A stretch of DNA of 64,000 bases from Saksenaea vasiformis B4078 (GCA_000697055.1 JNDT01002371.1:305381-369380), one strand, 5' to 3'; counted from the first letter of the stretch, positions 12,440-23,239 are shown. The notes: generated by a model from the sequence alone, not told the origin. Program-made: numbers and translations.

Positions 12440-13587
12440 TTATTGATTTTCGACGTTCATAGACAGGACATGTGGACGTGAGTCTGGCGTATGGTCGACA
12501 AGAAGGAACAGCATTGCCAAGGCGTGAATGTTTCGACCGGCATTGGTATCTCTTTGCCAAATACGTGAGCAGTTGTTACAGACTACTACGCTATGCAATT
12601 TCGAATCGTCGATCTCTACATTTTCCATGACTTGATGACCACACGTACTACAGACCTGGCTGGTTAATCCTTCCCCGACAGACCATAATCAAACGTCCAT
12701 GGAATTCGGTCCTCTTCAGTAACTTTCCGAAAGTCCTGGCTTGGCCATGAAGCTTGCTCCGAAAAGTTCTTCTTCCAAATTTGCCATCTCCTACGCGCCT
12801 GTAACGGTGACTGGTGCCTTTCTCCGTTTGTTCCTAAAAGACCAATGAAAATCAGTCAACCAATACACACTTCATGTGAACATGAATAGCAATAGAACTT
12901 ACTGCTTTGGGTTTGATAGAACTTGACCACCTCTGAGACGGTGTCGACGTCTTTTCTGTTTCATAGATCCGTCACGGCGAGTTCGGGCTCGCACTACAGC
13001 TTGGCTAACCTGGTGATGCCCTGGAGGATTGTACTTGCGACCTCCACTGATAAAGATGTTCACCATTTCCTCATGAACTTTTTGCTTTCCTCTGTAGTTG
13101 AGAAAACGAAGGCGCTGAAATTCTACTCCATAGAAATTGAGCAAAGTAGGCAAGTTGGCCAAACATTGCCGCATGTACTGTTGTACGTTTTCAGGGCGGG
13201 CTGTTTTTTGCCGAAGCAAGATTGGATTCAATGTCGACAATATCGTTCTGTTGTTTCCATTCGCGAATCGTTGTGTTGGTTTTCTTATAGCCGGCTTTAC
13301 GTAGTACGCTGCTGCAGAGAATTGGAGAACCTGGTGTCGGTTGTTGGTTGTTGCTTGCACACCGTGTGGTCGCTATCGTCCACAGCAACGAAGACTTGAG
13401 TCACTTCAGGATCTACGCCCCAGATCTCGCAGGAGGGCAAATCCTCCCACGAAATATCTTTTAAATCCAGTGACGGGAGGCGGTCTTCGGGTACAACCTT
13501 TTTAAATGGGAAAGACACAGCAAAACCATCCGTTAGGCAGTGATTTCCAAATTCCCCGCGTCTATATAATAAAGGTATTGAGTCCAT
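12440..13587 (-). pseudogene. Decayed Fanzor (eukaryotic TnpB-like RNA-guided nuclease homologue)
   Basis: Read on the minus strand. The order of motifs is that of Fanzor/TnpB: a pre-catalytic TDG box (NHCLTDGFAVSFPF), RuvC-I (IWGVDPEVTQVFVAVD), the FSAAAYY segment, a helical linker (FLNYRGKQKVHEEMVNIFIS, then GGRKYN), then after a good intron (GTAAGT...TTTTAG, about 12900-12842) the GDGKFGRRTF motif, a zinc ribbon (TSQVCSTCGHQV ... VVVCNNCSRIW) and RuvC-III (QRDTNAGRNI). Two frame breaks inactivate it. One is an apparent 2-nt TG duplication between RuvC-I and FSAAAYY near 13360; the other is a 1-nt shift just before the zinc ribbon near 12680. No flanking inverted repeats were recognised. 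Known Fanzors occur in Mucoromycota and are carried by transposons, so this is most simply a dead element copy. Confidence 0.8.
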
Positions 13588-13820
13588 TGATTTTCTTTTG
13601 TTTTTTGCTTCGTGTCTTACTCTTTGAATTTACTCAAATCGAATATTTCGAAATGTGGATGTGGACGATCTGAGGGCACCGCAGACTTTTGAGGAACGAC
13701 GAATCGGCCAAGTCCAAAGTGTCTGTTTTACGCCAGTTCGAGGAGTATTTCACATATGGATATTATCTCACCTTACATCGGAGTTGCGTTCGTCCCATTA
13801 ATAGCTCGCATTACCTGATA

Positions 13821-14099
13821 TGAAGGACTTGCCAGAGACAGATTTTCATTGTCTTGCGCAGAAGAGATGCTAAAGATAGGGCTCGATTTTCCCGCGTTAG
13901 ACATAAGGCTCTTTGTCTAATGCACAAGGCGTATCAGAGATACGATCTCTTTATTTCATGTAAAGGTAATTGGATCCTTGTTATCTCACACAAGATGTGT
14001 CTCAGAGACAGGGTTCCACTGTTTCATGCCAAAGACATGTCGGAAAACAGGGGTTTTCTGTCACGTGAAAAAGACGTTTCAGATAACAGGATGTGATGG
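13821..14099. repeat. Degenerate ~38-bp tandem repeat array
   Basis: About seven to eight diverged units follow one another, starting near 13821, 13860, 13899 (short), 13926, 13963 (short), 13992, 14031 and 14069. The common pattern is AAAGAyrtgTCaGAgAcAgG, then a T-rich middle, then TcaTGyc or similar. Full units are 37-39 bp. The array ends about 450 bp upstream of the eIF3m start codon. There is no coding frame through it that I trust, although a short plus frame happens to be open (13854-14096). Confidence 0.6.
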
Positions 14100-14550
14100 T
14101 ATTTAAGGGGAGGACAAATTTTTCAGAAACAAAGACAGAGCTTAAAAGTAGTAGTAGCCGCTTCTATGTTCTATCTTTCTTGTTTTGATCGGTAGAAGGT
14201 CCTCAAGAGACACAAAATGAAGATACTCGATGTATGAGAACATGATTTGGATTTCGCTTTCTGGAATCTTCACACTCTATCGCTGTTTCCTTCCACAGAA
14301 TTTCATGCTATCTTTTACGTTTTACAAATTTCGCAGTATATCATGTAATTTTCACGTTGGTTATATCGTCATGCGCTCTTAAACAAGCGATTTGAACAAG
14401 AAGCCTGGACAAAGGCAAAGTAAAGCAAAAAAAATATACGTCCCATGTTCACGTGACGTCAGGGAAATTTTTTTGTTTTCGCCAAAGGTGACCTTTTTTT
14501 GGAGAGGAAAGGGCGCCTCCTCTCAGACTCCACCTGTTGTTTGGCTTCCA
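14100..14550 (+). promoter_or_regulatory. Upstream region of the eIF3m gene
   Basis: No gene recognised. It includes a TATTTAAGGGGAGG sequence just after the repeat array (14099-14112) and a pyrimidine/purine-mixed stretch before the ATG at 14551. A regulatory role is inferred only from position. Confidence 0.35.
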
Positions 14551-16086
14551 ATGTCTGCAAACATTTTTGTTCAAGGCGATGCCATTACCCAGGTACTTGT
14601 TCACTCTTTTTCAGCTTTTTTGCCCCGATTCGTCTTCCCGAATATGCTTGATTTTCGAGGCGTGGCTTATTTTCTTGACAATACAACTTACAGTTATTGC
14701 CGTAGATCTATGATCTGGCATCCTACATTTCCAAGCTGAGAGGCGAGGAAGGTGAAGACGATGCTCCCTACGTTAAAGAAATTAAAGCTCTTGTCGAGTC
14801 GGATAAGAAGAACGACGTGTACGCCAAACTCGCTGAAGACGGTTCTATTTTCTTGGTCAAAATCGATCGAGGTTTGAATGCATGACGAAAGATGACATTG
14901 GGCATTGACTTATTATATGATAGAGGTGGAGGGTGCTTTCAATTTGCTCATTGTCATAACATGTAATGGCCCTGAGGAGGTGAAAGCAGCAGCCGTCAAG
15001 TCATTGGTTGCGACCTTGACAAAGACTGAAAGCACAAAGACAAGCTTGAAGCAGAAGATGTATGTAGCAACAAATAATAGGGAGGGGAGAGAGATGAGTT
15101 TCAGGATATGACTGACGTGTAGAATGGTAGCTTGCTCAACTTGTACAATGCTCTTCCCGCAAATTCTGCTCTTCGTTACGACGCGTTCATTGGACTTATT
15201 GATGTGACCGCACAAGCTGACGAGTTGGATTCCATGTATAACCAATTGGAACATGTTGATACCTGGGCCAAAAACTGGGGCATTGATATCGAGACCGAAC
15301 GAGCGCTGTACAGTCACCTCAGTCAAACACTTAAGCAAGCTGGCCAAGAGTATGTACTTTTTACCATTATTTGTATACTATGTAATGCCGATAGGAACTG
15401 ATGGAAAATGGTGTAGGAAACTGTCTTTTGACTTCTTGCTGAAGAAACTTGGCACCTATGCTGCTGCTGATACTCAGTCAGCAGAACTTGCCAAGGAAGT
15501 TATTATCCGTGCTGTCGAGATGGAGAACTACTTTGCTTTCGAGGACCTTCTGCAGTACACCGCAATCCAGAAACTGAAGGGCACAACCGAGTTCGAGCTT
15601 TTGGATGTTTTCTTAAACGGAACCCTCCCAACTTACAAGACCTTTGCGGAAAAGCACGCCGACCTGATGAAGCGCCTGAACGGAGATGACAACGTGCAGA
15701 AGATTCGATTGCTTTCGCTTGCTTCGCTTGGATCAGAAAATCTTGCACGAGAGTTGACCTATGCTGAGATCGCCAAAAGCCTCGAAATCCCAGAAGAAGA
15801 GGTGGAGATGTGGGTCATTGATGTGATCCGGGCTGGATTGGTTGAAGCTAAGCTCGATCAATTGAACAAGACAGTGATTGTTCACCGAAGCATCTACCGT
15901 TTATTTGGCAAGGAGCAATGGCAACAACTCAGCACAAGATTGAACACTTGGAAAGATAGCTTGAACGAAATTTTGGCAGTTATTGGTAACGCAAAATTAA
16001 TTGCAGGAGGTGCGCTGCAAGGAGGTGCAGCGGCTGTGGTGGTTGAAGACAAGACAGCTGAGGTTACGGTGACTACCAGCACGTAA
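14551..16086 (+). CDS. Translation initiation factor eIF3 subunit M (PCI domain)
   Basis: This is the eIF3m subunit of the eIF3 scaffold, which helps load the 43S complex on mRNA. Exon 1 is 14551-14592 (MSANIFVQGDAITQ), then 14706 onward (IYDLASYISKLRGEEGEDD), with further short introns near 14872-14930, 15060-15135 and 15350-15417. The rest reads through to TAA at 16084-16086. The C-terminal half holds a typical PCI domain: helical repeats, then a winged helix with LTYAEIAKSLEIPEEEVEMW and IRAGLVEAKLDQLNKTVIVH. The end (EQWQQLSTRLNTWKDSLNEI) is the family's usual coiled C-terminal helix. The length of about 400 residues is normal. It runs towards the sulfite oxidase gene. Confidence 0.93.
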
Positions 16087-16261
16087 ACCCTAGAATTCTT
16101 TTTGTGTTTTGTACCATTCCCTTGGTTTTTGTTTTTTTCCTCTCAGTCATTTAACTACTCGGATGTTACTTTCATCAGTCATGTCATATTTTTTTTAAAA
16201 AAAATCAAAAGCAAGGACGATCCATGGTGAGCTCGACTTCAGTGCTTTTTCTGGTATTTCT

Positions 16262-18100
16262 TTATAAGATTGAATTTTGCTTTTTCTCTACAGTACGCCA
16301 CGAATTATTCATTACTCCACGGTAATTCCATACTGGATATTCTTGCTGGATATTACCAGAAGAATCCACTAATATACGATAAATACTTTGTTTAATTTAT
16401 ATCATGGTAATCTTACCTGCGCGGCTTACAATTCTAACGTTTCGCTTGGTATCTACACGGGCCGTCCACAGGCACCAACCCCAAATGTGTGTCGACTTCC
16501 CTTCTAAAGACGGTTGGCATAGTTCTGCCTGCGTCCAGGTTTTGCCATCATCTCCTGACACATCTAGTTTTGAAAAGACACATTAAGTGTGGTGTCCAAC
16601 CAATAATGAAATGATACATACCCACTCTTTGGATGCTTCTCCCGCCTCCTGAGAGTGCATAACCTGAGACGAGCCGCTTTTGTATGGGTTCTTCATTTAC
16701 GCCGTCTGCCGGATCGCATACGTAAGATTGTACATTGTATTCCCCGATGGCCGGCATCTTGCACCAATAGTCTTTGGCCTGTTGCTCGTTTTCAATCTGT
16801 GCATGACGATTTTTCTGAGTTTAGTAGACTTTACTAAAAAAGTATGATATCACATACATGATCCGGTAAAATTTTGTAGTCTTTTTGCTGGAAGTAAGAT
16901 GTCGATTCGAAATCCTGAATGCGCACAGATTTCAAGAACTTGACAGAACGCGCGCCAATATATCCTAAAATTCGGGTAAGTGTTACCGCAAACTGACAGG
17001 ACAACGTTAATAGCAACCTGGTACAACTATACGAATCGGATGACCATGGTCACGCGTCAACGGTTCGTGATTCATCTGAAACCTTGTGTCAGTTAAAATT
17101 CGTCTTTCGCAATATACCCATATTCAACTAACTTCATATGCAAGCAGAACATCACCAAATGGATCCCTACAATCGGCAGGTTGAGTAACATTAAGCTTAT
17201 TCTTCATGTGGGGGTGGGTACCACCTACAGTGCTTTGGATAACGGGATGGAAGAGCCATAGCAAACATCCTCTTCACACTAGTTGAAGTAGAAGATCTTA
17301 TTAACTGACTTCTCCCGTTAATATCCTCCTTCTGTACCTGCTCTATAGAGCGAAAATCGACATGCAGTTTGCCAAGACCTTTGATGGAACTAGTAACACC
17401 CATGCTTTCCAGAACATCCTTAAGACGACACCCACCATAGACCGCATTACCCACAGCACATGGACCCCAAATGACCTTGGTAGAAGGTTCAGAAACAACA
17501 AGAGATATATTTCTTTTAACGTACCCCTTTGGTATCTTTTACCCGATGCAGTCCATCCCGACGGTTACCCTAGATTTTCCAATATTGTACGTTTGGTTAC
17601 ACTGGTCTACGATCTCACTTCTGTTTATATTACCGCACACTTTTTTCGTTCGTTATCATTAGTACAGGTAGCGAAATATATCATCTGTCATACCTCCATA
17701 GCCATCATCACATGCGTTTTTTCAAATCGACGTTTTAGTTCCTCCACTGTGATATGAATCTGGCGCCCTTGAAGACCTATACCCTCGAACGTGATTGCAT
17801 GGCTATCGTCAAGATCCGGAATCGGTCCATGGGATCGACAAAAGAATTTTGAGATCGGCGTGATATAATGTTTAACCAGTTCAGGCGGAGGCGGCTCAGC
17901 ATTAAATGGAGCTTGGTTACGAACGATTAGCGTATTCCATAATTCGCCTCGTTCGGGCTCGCTGTTGTATTCTAAAGGCATGTGAAGGAATAAAAATGGG
18001 AGTGGAGTGAAAACGATATGCAAGAAGAGGGGAAAAAATATGCGAGGAAGGAATATATACCTTTTCCGATCCGAACCTGCCAAAAACCGGAAGCTTTCAT
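16262..18100 (-). CDS. Sulfite oxidase-type molybdopterin enzyme
   Basis: A molybdenum-cofactor oxidoreductase of the sulfite oxidase family (sulfite to sulfate). Blocks in order: NAEPPPPELVKHYITPISKF then FCRSHGPIPDLD (Moco-domain start), the active-site loop CAGNRRDGLHRVKDTKG, VIWGPCAVGNAVYGGCRLKD, YGSSIPLSKALDPFGDVLLA, then NHEPLTRDHGHPIRIVVPG and the dimerisation domain (VSGDDGKTWTQAEL ... PVWNYRGVMNNSW). Joining these needs about ten short introns; all those checked are GT-AG. The catalytic Cys-Ala pair sits alone on a 6-nt exon (17639-17634). No cytochrome b5 or FAD module is present, so it resembles plant/fungal cofactor-only enzymes. Start is uncertain: either ATG at 18100 spliced to EYNSEPERG, or ATG at 17981. 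The last exon end near 16262 is also uncertain. Confidence 0.82.
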
Positions 18101-18877
18101 GCATTCAAAGCTAGGTCACGTTTTCCGTTAGATCTTTTTCCCCGCTCGGCAGCGATGGCGCAACATTTTCACTGCATAAACTTAATGGCGTAATTGGATT
18201 GCACCTTATGATCTAATGACTTGTGACACCGGTCAAGGAACAAAAGAAGCTTAATGCGTCTTGCCACAGCTACGAGGCTGCCCCAGGTCCTAACTTATAT
18301 ATGTATCTATTGGACTCTCATGGTTCATTCTACAATTCGCTTCTACTTTATACAATCGTTTGGCGATTTTTCAGTTTCGACCAGATACAAAGATTGCAAG
18401 GGGTCAAGAATAAGGGATCAGACTTTGATAATGCGGTCAAGAATGTTAACCACCGTTGTCCTGAGTGTCATGGGTTTTGCGGTCCGAGAGCTTTATCCGG
18501 ACCATCATGCTACCTTGCCAAGCATAACTAAGCCTATAGCGTGGTCGTTGAAGGGCCGGACGTACACATGTCAGACACTAAAGAGCTACGTGTAACAAGT
18601 AGTATCCAGCGTATGCAACAAGTAAGGCAAAAAAGAAGATTATATCTTATATGTCACTTAGTTGTCCTAAAGGGCACATCACGATCTTCGACACAAGGTT
18701 CCAGGCACCCATTTGTTAAAATGTACGACTTTTCATGCAAAAAACTTTTACCATTAAAGCTGTGCTACATGTACAAATACCGCAATCTTTGATTCGACGT
18801 AACGATTCCAAGTTCTGTTATTCTCAAACATGACAGCTAAGCATTAAGAACGTTTCGCAAGAAAGGTTAAGATGTCA
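18101..18877. other. Intergenic between sulfite oxidase and HP1-like gene
   Basis: Short plus-strand frames exist (18223-18792). One contains CPECHGFCGPRALSG, which vaguely recalls a Cys-rich zinc-finger fragment, but there is no supported gene. Confidence 0.4.
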
Positions 18878-20352
18878 CTACTCAAACCGCAGTTTCTGTT
18901 CGTAGAACAATAACAACTATAAAGGGATCTTAAGCCAAGAAAAAAAAAAAGAGATAAGTGACTATGAATACCTTTTCTGGGACCCGCTCGTGAAGTTCCT
19001 CAATTAGATGTACCGTCCTTTTCCCGTTTGTCCTAGCACACAAGGTTTTAGTTTAACAACAGTACATTGGCTCACGTCTAAAATAAACTTTTTTCGCTTC
19101 TATTTACCAAGTGACGTAGGCCATAAGTTGATGTTGCCGCTTGGTGTATAGGACAGTATGGATATCCTTTATTTCTTTATGCCAATCTGTGTCAGATTGG
19201 GGCCAATCTCCTCCGTAACTTAGTACAAATCCCAACGAACGATATGTTGACGAAAGATCCTCTTGCTGGATGTCTCTTTTCCGAGCTAATTCCTCGTATT
19301 TTTCCTCAGACAATTGTTGTTTTCGAGAAAAATTTGAACTTTCTGCTACTGCATCCTGTTTCCTCTTCTCACTACGCGGTGCGTTCCGCGGGCGTAGCCC
19401 TTGTCGATCCCAGTACTCCGCACAAAGTTCTGGACAGTCTCTATCAAGAGCATAAATGTTTAGATCCCCAATGTAGCCTGTGGACGAAGCACAGAACGTA
19501 CTCATGTAACACATTTGCAGGTTCTAACGTGTTCTGAGCATCTGAGTAATTCTTCCATTTGACTTCATATTTCACAACCACACCCTTTCAGAATGTCAAT
19601 CGGTTGAAATAACAAAATTATGTTGGTCTTACCCTGTATATCCTATGACTAACGAGCTTTTCAATCTCGAATTTTTCAGGATCATCACTGTTACTTCCAT
19701 CTTCTGCTGAACTTTCCGGCGTACTATTGCCATTGTTATCCGCTTTGAGAGCTCCGTTTCCCTTGCGTTTTTTTCTTGGATTTTCAGCTTTATTAGGCAT
19801 ATTTTTTTCTCTTTGTGTATTGTCGGCTTGGTTGGACTCGTGTGATTCAGGGTATCCGCTTCCACTCCCTTTTTCAGCTGTACCTTCCGACGTATTTGTA
19901 CTTTTATCTTGTACAATGTCGAATTGATCTAGTTCCTGTGATTCGATTGAGATCGGTAACTCGCTATCAATGTCCAACAGGTTTGGACTATCGGCTGCAG
20001 ACAATACATCTGATGTAATTCGTGTTTCTGGTGTGGCTGAGATGTCTGTGTCAGACTGTTCCAGCGCCATGACGGGATAGACGAAGCCAGCTGGCTCAAG
20101 GGATTCAACGGCAAGGTCTAAATCCATAGCATCGTTGGACACTGCCGGCACGACCAGCGTGGCGGCAGGGTCTTGCTTTTCATTTTCGAACGCGTCGACA
20201 TTGGTAGCTTCTTTGCTACTGGATTGACTTAGTTGGGCGATGTTGTCGTGCTCGCTTGCAAGATTAGCGACTAGCATGGGTACTGAAGCAAGAAAAGCAG
20301 TGCAGTCAATGCTGAGAATCTGGCAGTCTATTTGATCTTCCGACGTGCGCAA
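18878..20352 (-). CDS. HP1-like heterochromatin protein (chromodomain + chromoshadow domain)
   Basis: A nuclear methyl-histone reader. The frame from 20352 gives about 230 residues of acidic, Ser-rich sequence with a basic patch (NPRKKRKG, a possible nuclear signal). The chromodomain then starts: FEIEKLVSHRIYR, spliced to GVVVKYEVKWKNYSDAQNTL, EP, and after another intron EDCPELCAEYWDRQG. The aromatic cage positions read F, W and Y. The C-terminal part is chromoshadow-like: WHKEIKDIHTVLYTKRQHQL, then (intron) TNGKRTVHLIEELHERVPEK, then (intron) LLLFYEQKLRFE and a TAG at 18880-18878. The order chromodomain-hinge-chromoshadow at the C-terminus is that of HP1/Swi6. The N-terminal extension is unusually long for HP1, and the true start could be a later Met. 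Confidence 0.8.
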
Positions 20353-21094
20353 AGTGTGCGTGGCCAGTAATTTGCTGTCGACGCTGGTTATGAAGGAGAA
20401 GCGAATAGGACTTCCGCTTCATGTTGACAGAGTAGCTGATAATTTAATTAAGAAATTTCGTGGGGCACTTCCTTGAGCATTCCTCCGCAATAGTTAGAGT
20501 TTCTTTAGAACTTCATACGTTTGCAAACCATTCAACGATCTGCTATGCCAGACGGGAAAATGAACGAACGAAAAAATGCTTGGACCTCCGCTGCGCTCCG
20601 GTAAGCACTTTTTGAACTTCTCTCAGCACCGACAGGCACCGATCGAGCATTATCAATTAAAAGATAGATTGTTCACTACCTCCTTCTTTGTCTTTTTTCA
20701 TTCTTTACCGTACAACGACTGCTATTGAGTGAAGCTAAAGTGGTAGCTAGTACCATGATAAAAGATAGCTGACATTTTTATCTGGTGCTTTTATTGGGTA
20801 GCTTCTTTTTCTCTTCATACAATAAAGACCTCTATGATCACCTTGTTTTCTCGTATTGGTTGTACCCCGCCAATACAAGAGAAAAATCACCATGAGGTTA
20901 ATCGAGAGAACTCTGTTAAGGTTGTTGGTGGTAGAGCCAGATGATAAGCAAACATAAGAGGCCAAACACATCAAAGTGCCTGATGAGTAGATCATTGCAC
21001 CTTAATCGTTACTAATTATTGTACTGCATGTATCAATATCTTCTTTCACCATTCTCTTTCCGTTTTTTTTTTTCAATCATTAGGGATAAAAGCG
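20353..21094. other. Intergenic; probable HP1-like promoter
   Basis: No gene recognised. There are polypyrimidine runs near 20680-20710 and 21050-21076. Confidence 0.45.
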
Positions 21095-21154
21095 GTGAAA
21101 AATCGGGTGATGACATCCATTTGCGCAAATAAAAGATATGTAAAATGTTCTTTG

Positions 21155-21286
21155 ATGTCACCGGGACCAGCGACTCGTAACATTGTAGAATTTGTGCATC
21201 GACTAACAATCTCTACTTCTGGTACAGTGGTCCTCTATGGACTAGTAGTCACTACGGGACGGCAGCCAGTCTCTTCCAAGTACGAT
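21155..21286 (+). CDS. Possible Cox14-like fragment (weak)
   Basis: ATG at 21155 opens MSPGPATRNIVEFVHRLTIS followed by a single hydrophobic stretch (TVVLYGLVVTTG). The 'HRLT' plus one membrane helix recalls the small cytochrome oxidase assembly protein Cox14. The same frame runs straight into the coiled-coil region of the adjacent nuclease relic, so it could equally be part of that element or a chance frame. Very tentative. Confidence 0.2.
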
Positions 21287-22791
21287 GAACGACGAAAGAC
21301 GAAATGGTCAAAAGGCGAAAGGATCGACCACAACTTCTCGAAGGAAGCCATCGAAGAGGGCATTGAAGCGATCAATGAGCGAATCAAGCATATGGAAGCA
21401 GTTATCCGTAGCGAAAATAAGACATTACAAATGAATACTCGCATGGTGCACGAAATGAAGAACAAATACAATAACTTCCGTTTAGAAGGCCTTTCGCCCA
21501 GAAGAGATGGATCTGATTGACTGATCAGTGCGCGACAGGCGCGGAACGAGCAACAGCTGCAACTGTTAAAAAGTCAAAAAGAGTTAGCAAATCTCAAACA
21601 AGACAGATACTTTCTGAATAAGGTGAGAACAAACGTGCAGGAGCAAGTGCAGCAATTATTCATTGGTTCGAAAGATAAAGCGGCAACCAAAAGATCCTGG
21701 TCCGCCGAAGGAGCCACCAAAGATGACTATGCCAACCTTGTGGGATAATCCATCCTGCTGTGATTCCGTTGAACGTCTACATATCAGCAATCTATTGGCA
21801 GAAATTGACGATAAGAGACTATTGATGTTTGCCGGTACCGACTATGGGGGTCTGTACGCTGTCGGTAACCGTGCCGCTGACAACAGAGAAATACAAATTT
21901 CATATGGATCTCTACAACAAGTACAGTGCCCTTGAAGAGTTGGACGATACACAACAGGTGCCTTTGACAGTAGTAGATATGAAAATTCCGCAACCATCTA
22001 GGCTGAAGGCCGAAGTTGCGCGAAACAACTTTCACAAGGAAACACGCTCGAAATCGTGAGCGAAGAAGAAAGGTCAGTTACAGCGATTGACCGATCGTGA
22101 CACTGATGGTTTTGTTAGCTTAATCGATCTGTACTAAATATTGAAGAGGATTTGCGAAAATTTCCTTTGGAATCTACCACAGCGGATGATGTTCTTGTTG
22201 CACAGAAGGTAAGAAATTGTGCTCCATTTCTTAGGAAACTGACTGTACGTTTCCAGAAACATCGTGATGCACGCAAGCCACTACGTGATTTCTATCATTC
22301 TCAGGGGGGAACCACAAAGCGAGAACTCAACAGCTCCGAAACAAGCGGGCGTACGCTATACTTGCATCTAAGGAGCAGCAATTTGTTAAATCCAGCAATC
22401 CTACGTCCTCGGATATCATGCCCGTATTTTGCATTGGGACCAGTGGTACAGGAGTGGGTCAACCATAGGTGGGCATCTACGACGAGGTGGTAAGAAGATA
22501 CGTGAATAACATCACCGGCACATACCAGTAGCCATGACCAATGAGTTCAGGCCATCAAAGGCATGTATTTTCTGCTACCAACCGACGAAGTCTCCCACGG
22601 TACGTCGCCGTATCAAGGGTGAAGTGAAGAATGTCGTTTGTTATGGTGTCCTTCAGTGTAGCAATCGGTTGCGTCCGTCTTTTGCAGCCGGATATACTTG
22701 TAATAATCATGACGATCGAGCGGCATCATCGAGCGCCCTTGCAGGCGCCTCTAACCTCCTGTCCGAAAAGCGGGAGACGCTGGAACCATAG
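21287..22791 (+). pseudogene. Decayed RuvC/zinc-ribbon nuclease (TnpB/Fanzor-like, distinct family)
   Basis: A plus-strand relic. It begins with a charged coiled-coil region (about 21287-21660, with one in-frame TGA at 21518-21520). Next comes TMPTLWDNPSCCDSVERLHI and a RuvC-I-like strand LMFAGTDYG, where one extra G in a G-run at about 21845-21849 shifts the frame. Then VTVPLTTEKYKFHMDLYNKY, RKPLRDFYHSQ, a FCIGTSGTGVG strand, TNEFRPSKACIFCYQ (first zinc knuckle), VLQCSN (second) and DDRAASSSALAGASNLLS, which sits where TnpB/Fanzor have the RuvC-III RDxxAxxN motif. The order RuvC-I, GTxG strand, zinc ribbon, RD-A motif supports a TnpB-type nuclease fold, but sequence detail differs clearly from the Fanzor relic at 12.4-13.6 kb. 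Several stops and frame breaks make it inactive. Confidence 0.6.
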
Positions 22792-23239
22792 AATACTGGA
22801 TCAATCTTATAAGCCGATGATCAGCTGGGAAAGTACCGTAGTGACTTTTACACACACACGCAGTATAGGTTATCATCAATTGATATCAATGTATGTTAGT
22901 ACATCAACGGCCCCTTTTTCCAGTAGGAATATAGCGTGTTCTCTCGGGAGTGCCCTTTAACTTGCCCTATTTCTGGTTGAGCATGTTTTGCCTCAAGCCA
23001 ATGCCAAACTTGCACTTTTTACTGCGTTAAACCTACGTTCCACCTTGCTTGACCTTTCCTCGGTACAGGTTACGTTCTATTGATTATGGAAAATGGCAGC
23101 TGTTATGGCCTTGATGTGGCTTGTACGACAATGCGGGGGTTTGATTTCCAGCAAGCACTCCGCTTTGAACAAGCTACAAACCTTAACACGATTTGTCATC
23201 CATTTCCGTATATACGTGATTGCGATAAGAGAATCGCTG
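22792..23239. other. Intergenic, upstream of the Atm1 gene
   Basis: Contains the likely Atm1 promoter. A longer open frame runs from 23093 into the Atm1 start, but the upstream residues look less like a targeting peptide than the sequence from 23240. Confidence 0.45.

Noticed and set aside
12660..12850. Alternative reading RRRWQIWKKNF in the Fanzor region
   Set aside because: After removing the GTAAGT...TTTTAG intron the correct frame gives GDGKFGRRTF, a known Fanzor motif; the other reading is a shadow frame.
16262..18100. Sulfite oxidase first read as a pseudogene with a frameshift in the CAGNRR loop
   Set aside because: A 6-nt exon and a 45-nt exon between good GT-AG introns restore the full motif and family spacing, so the gene looks intact.
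18223..18595. Plus-strand frames with a Cys-rich piece (CPECHGFCGP) resembling a zinc-finger fragment
   Set aside because: Only one pair of Cys-x2-Cys-like spacings, no further domain, no splice partners.
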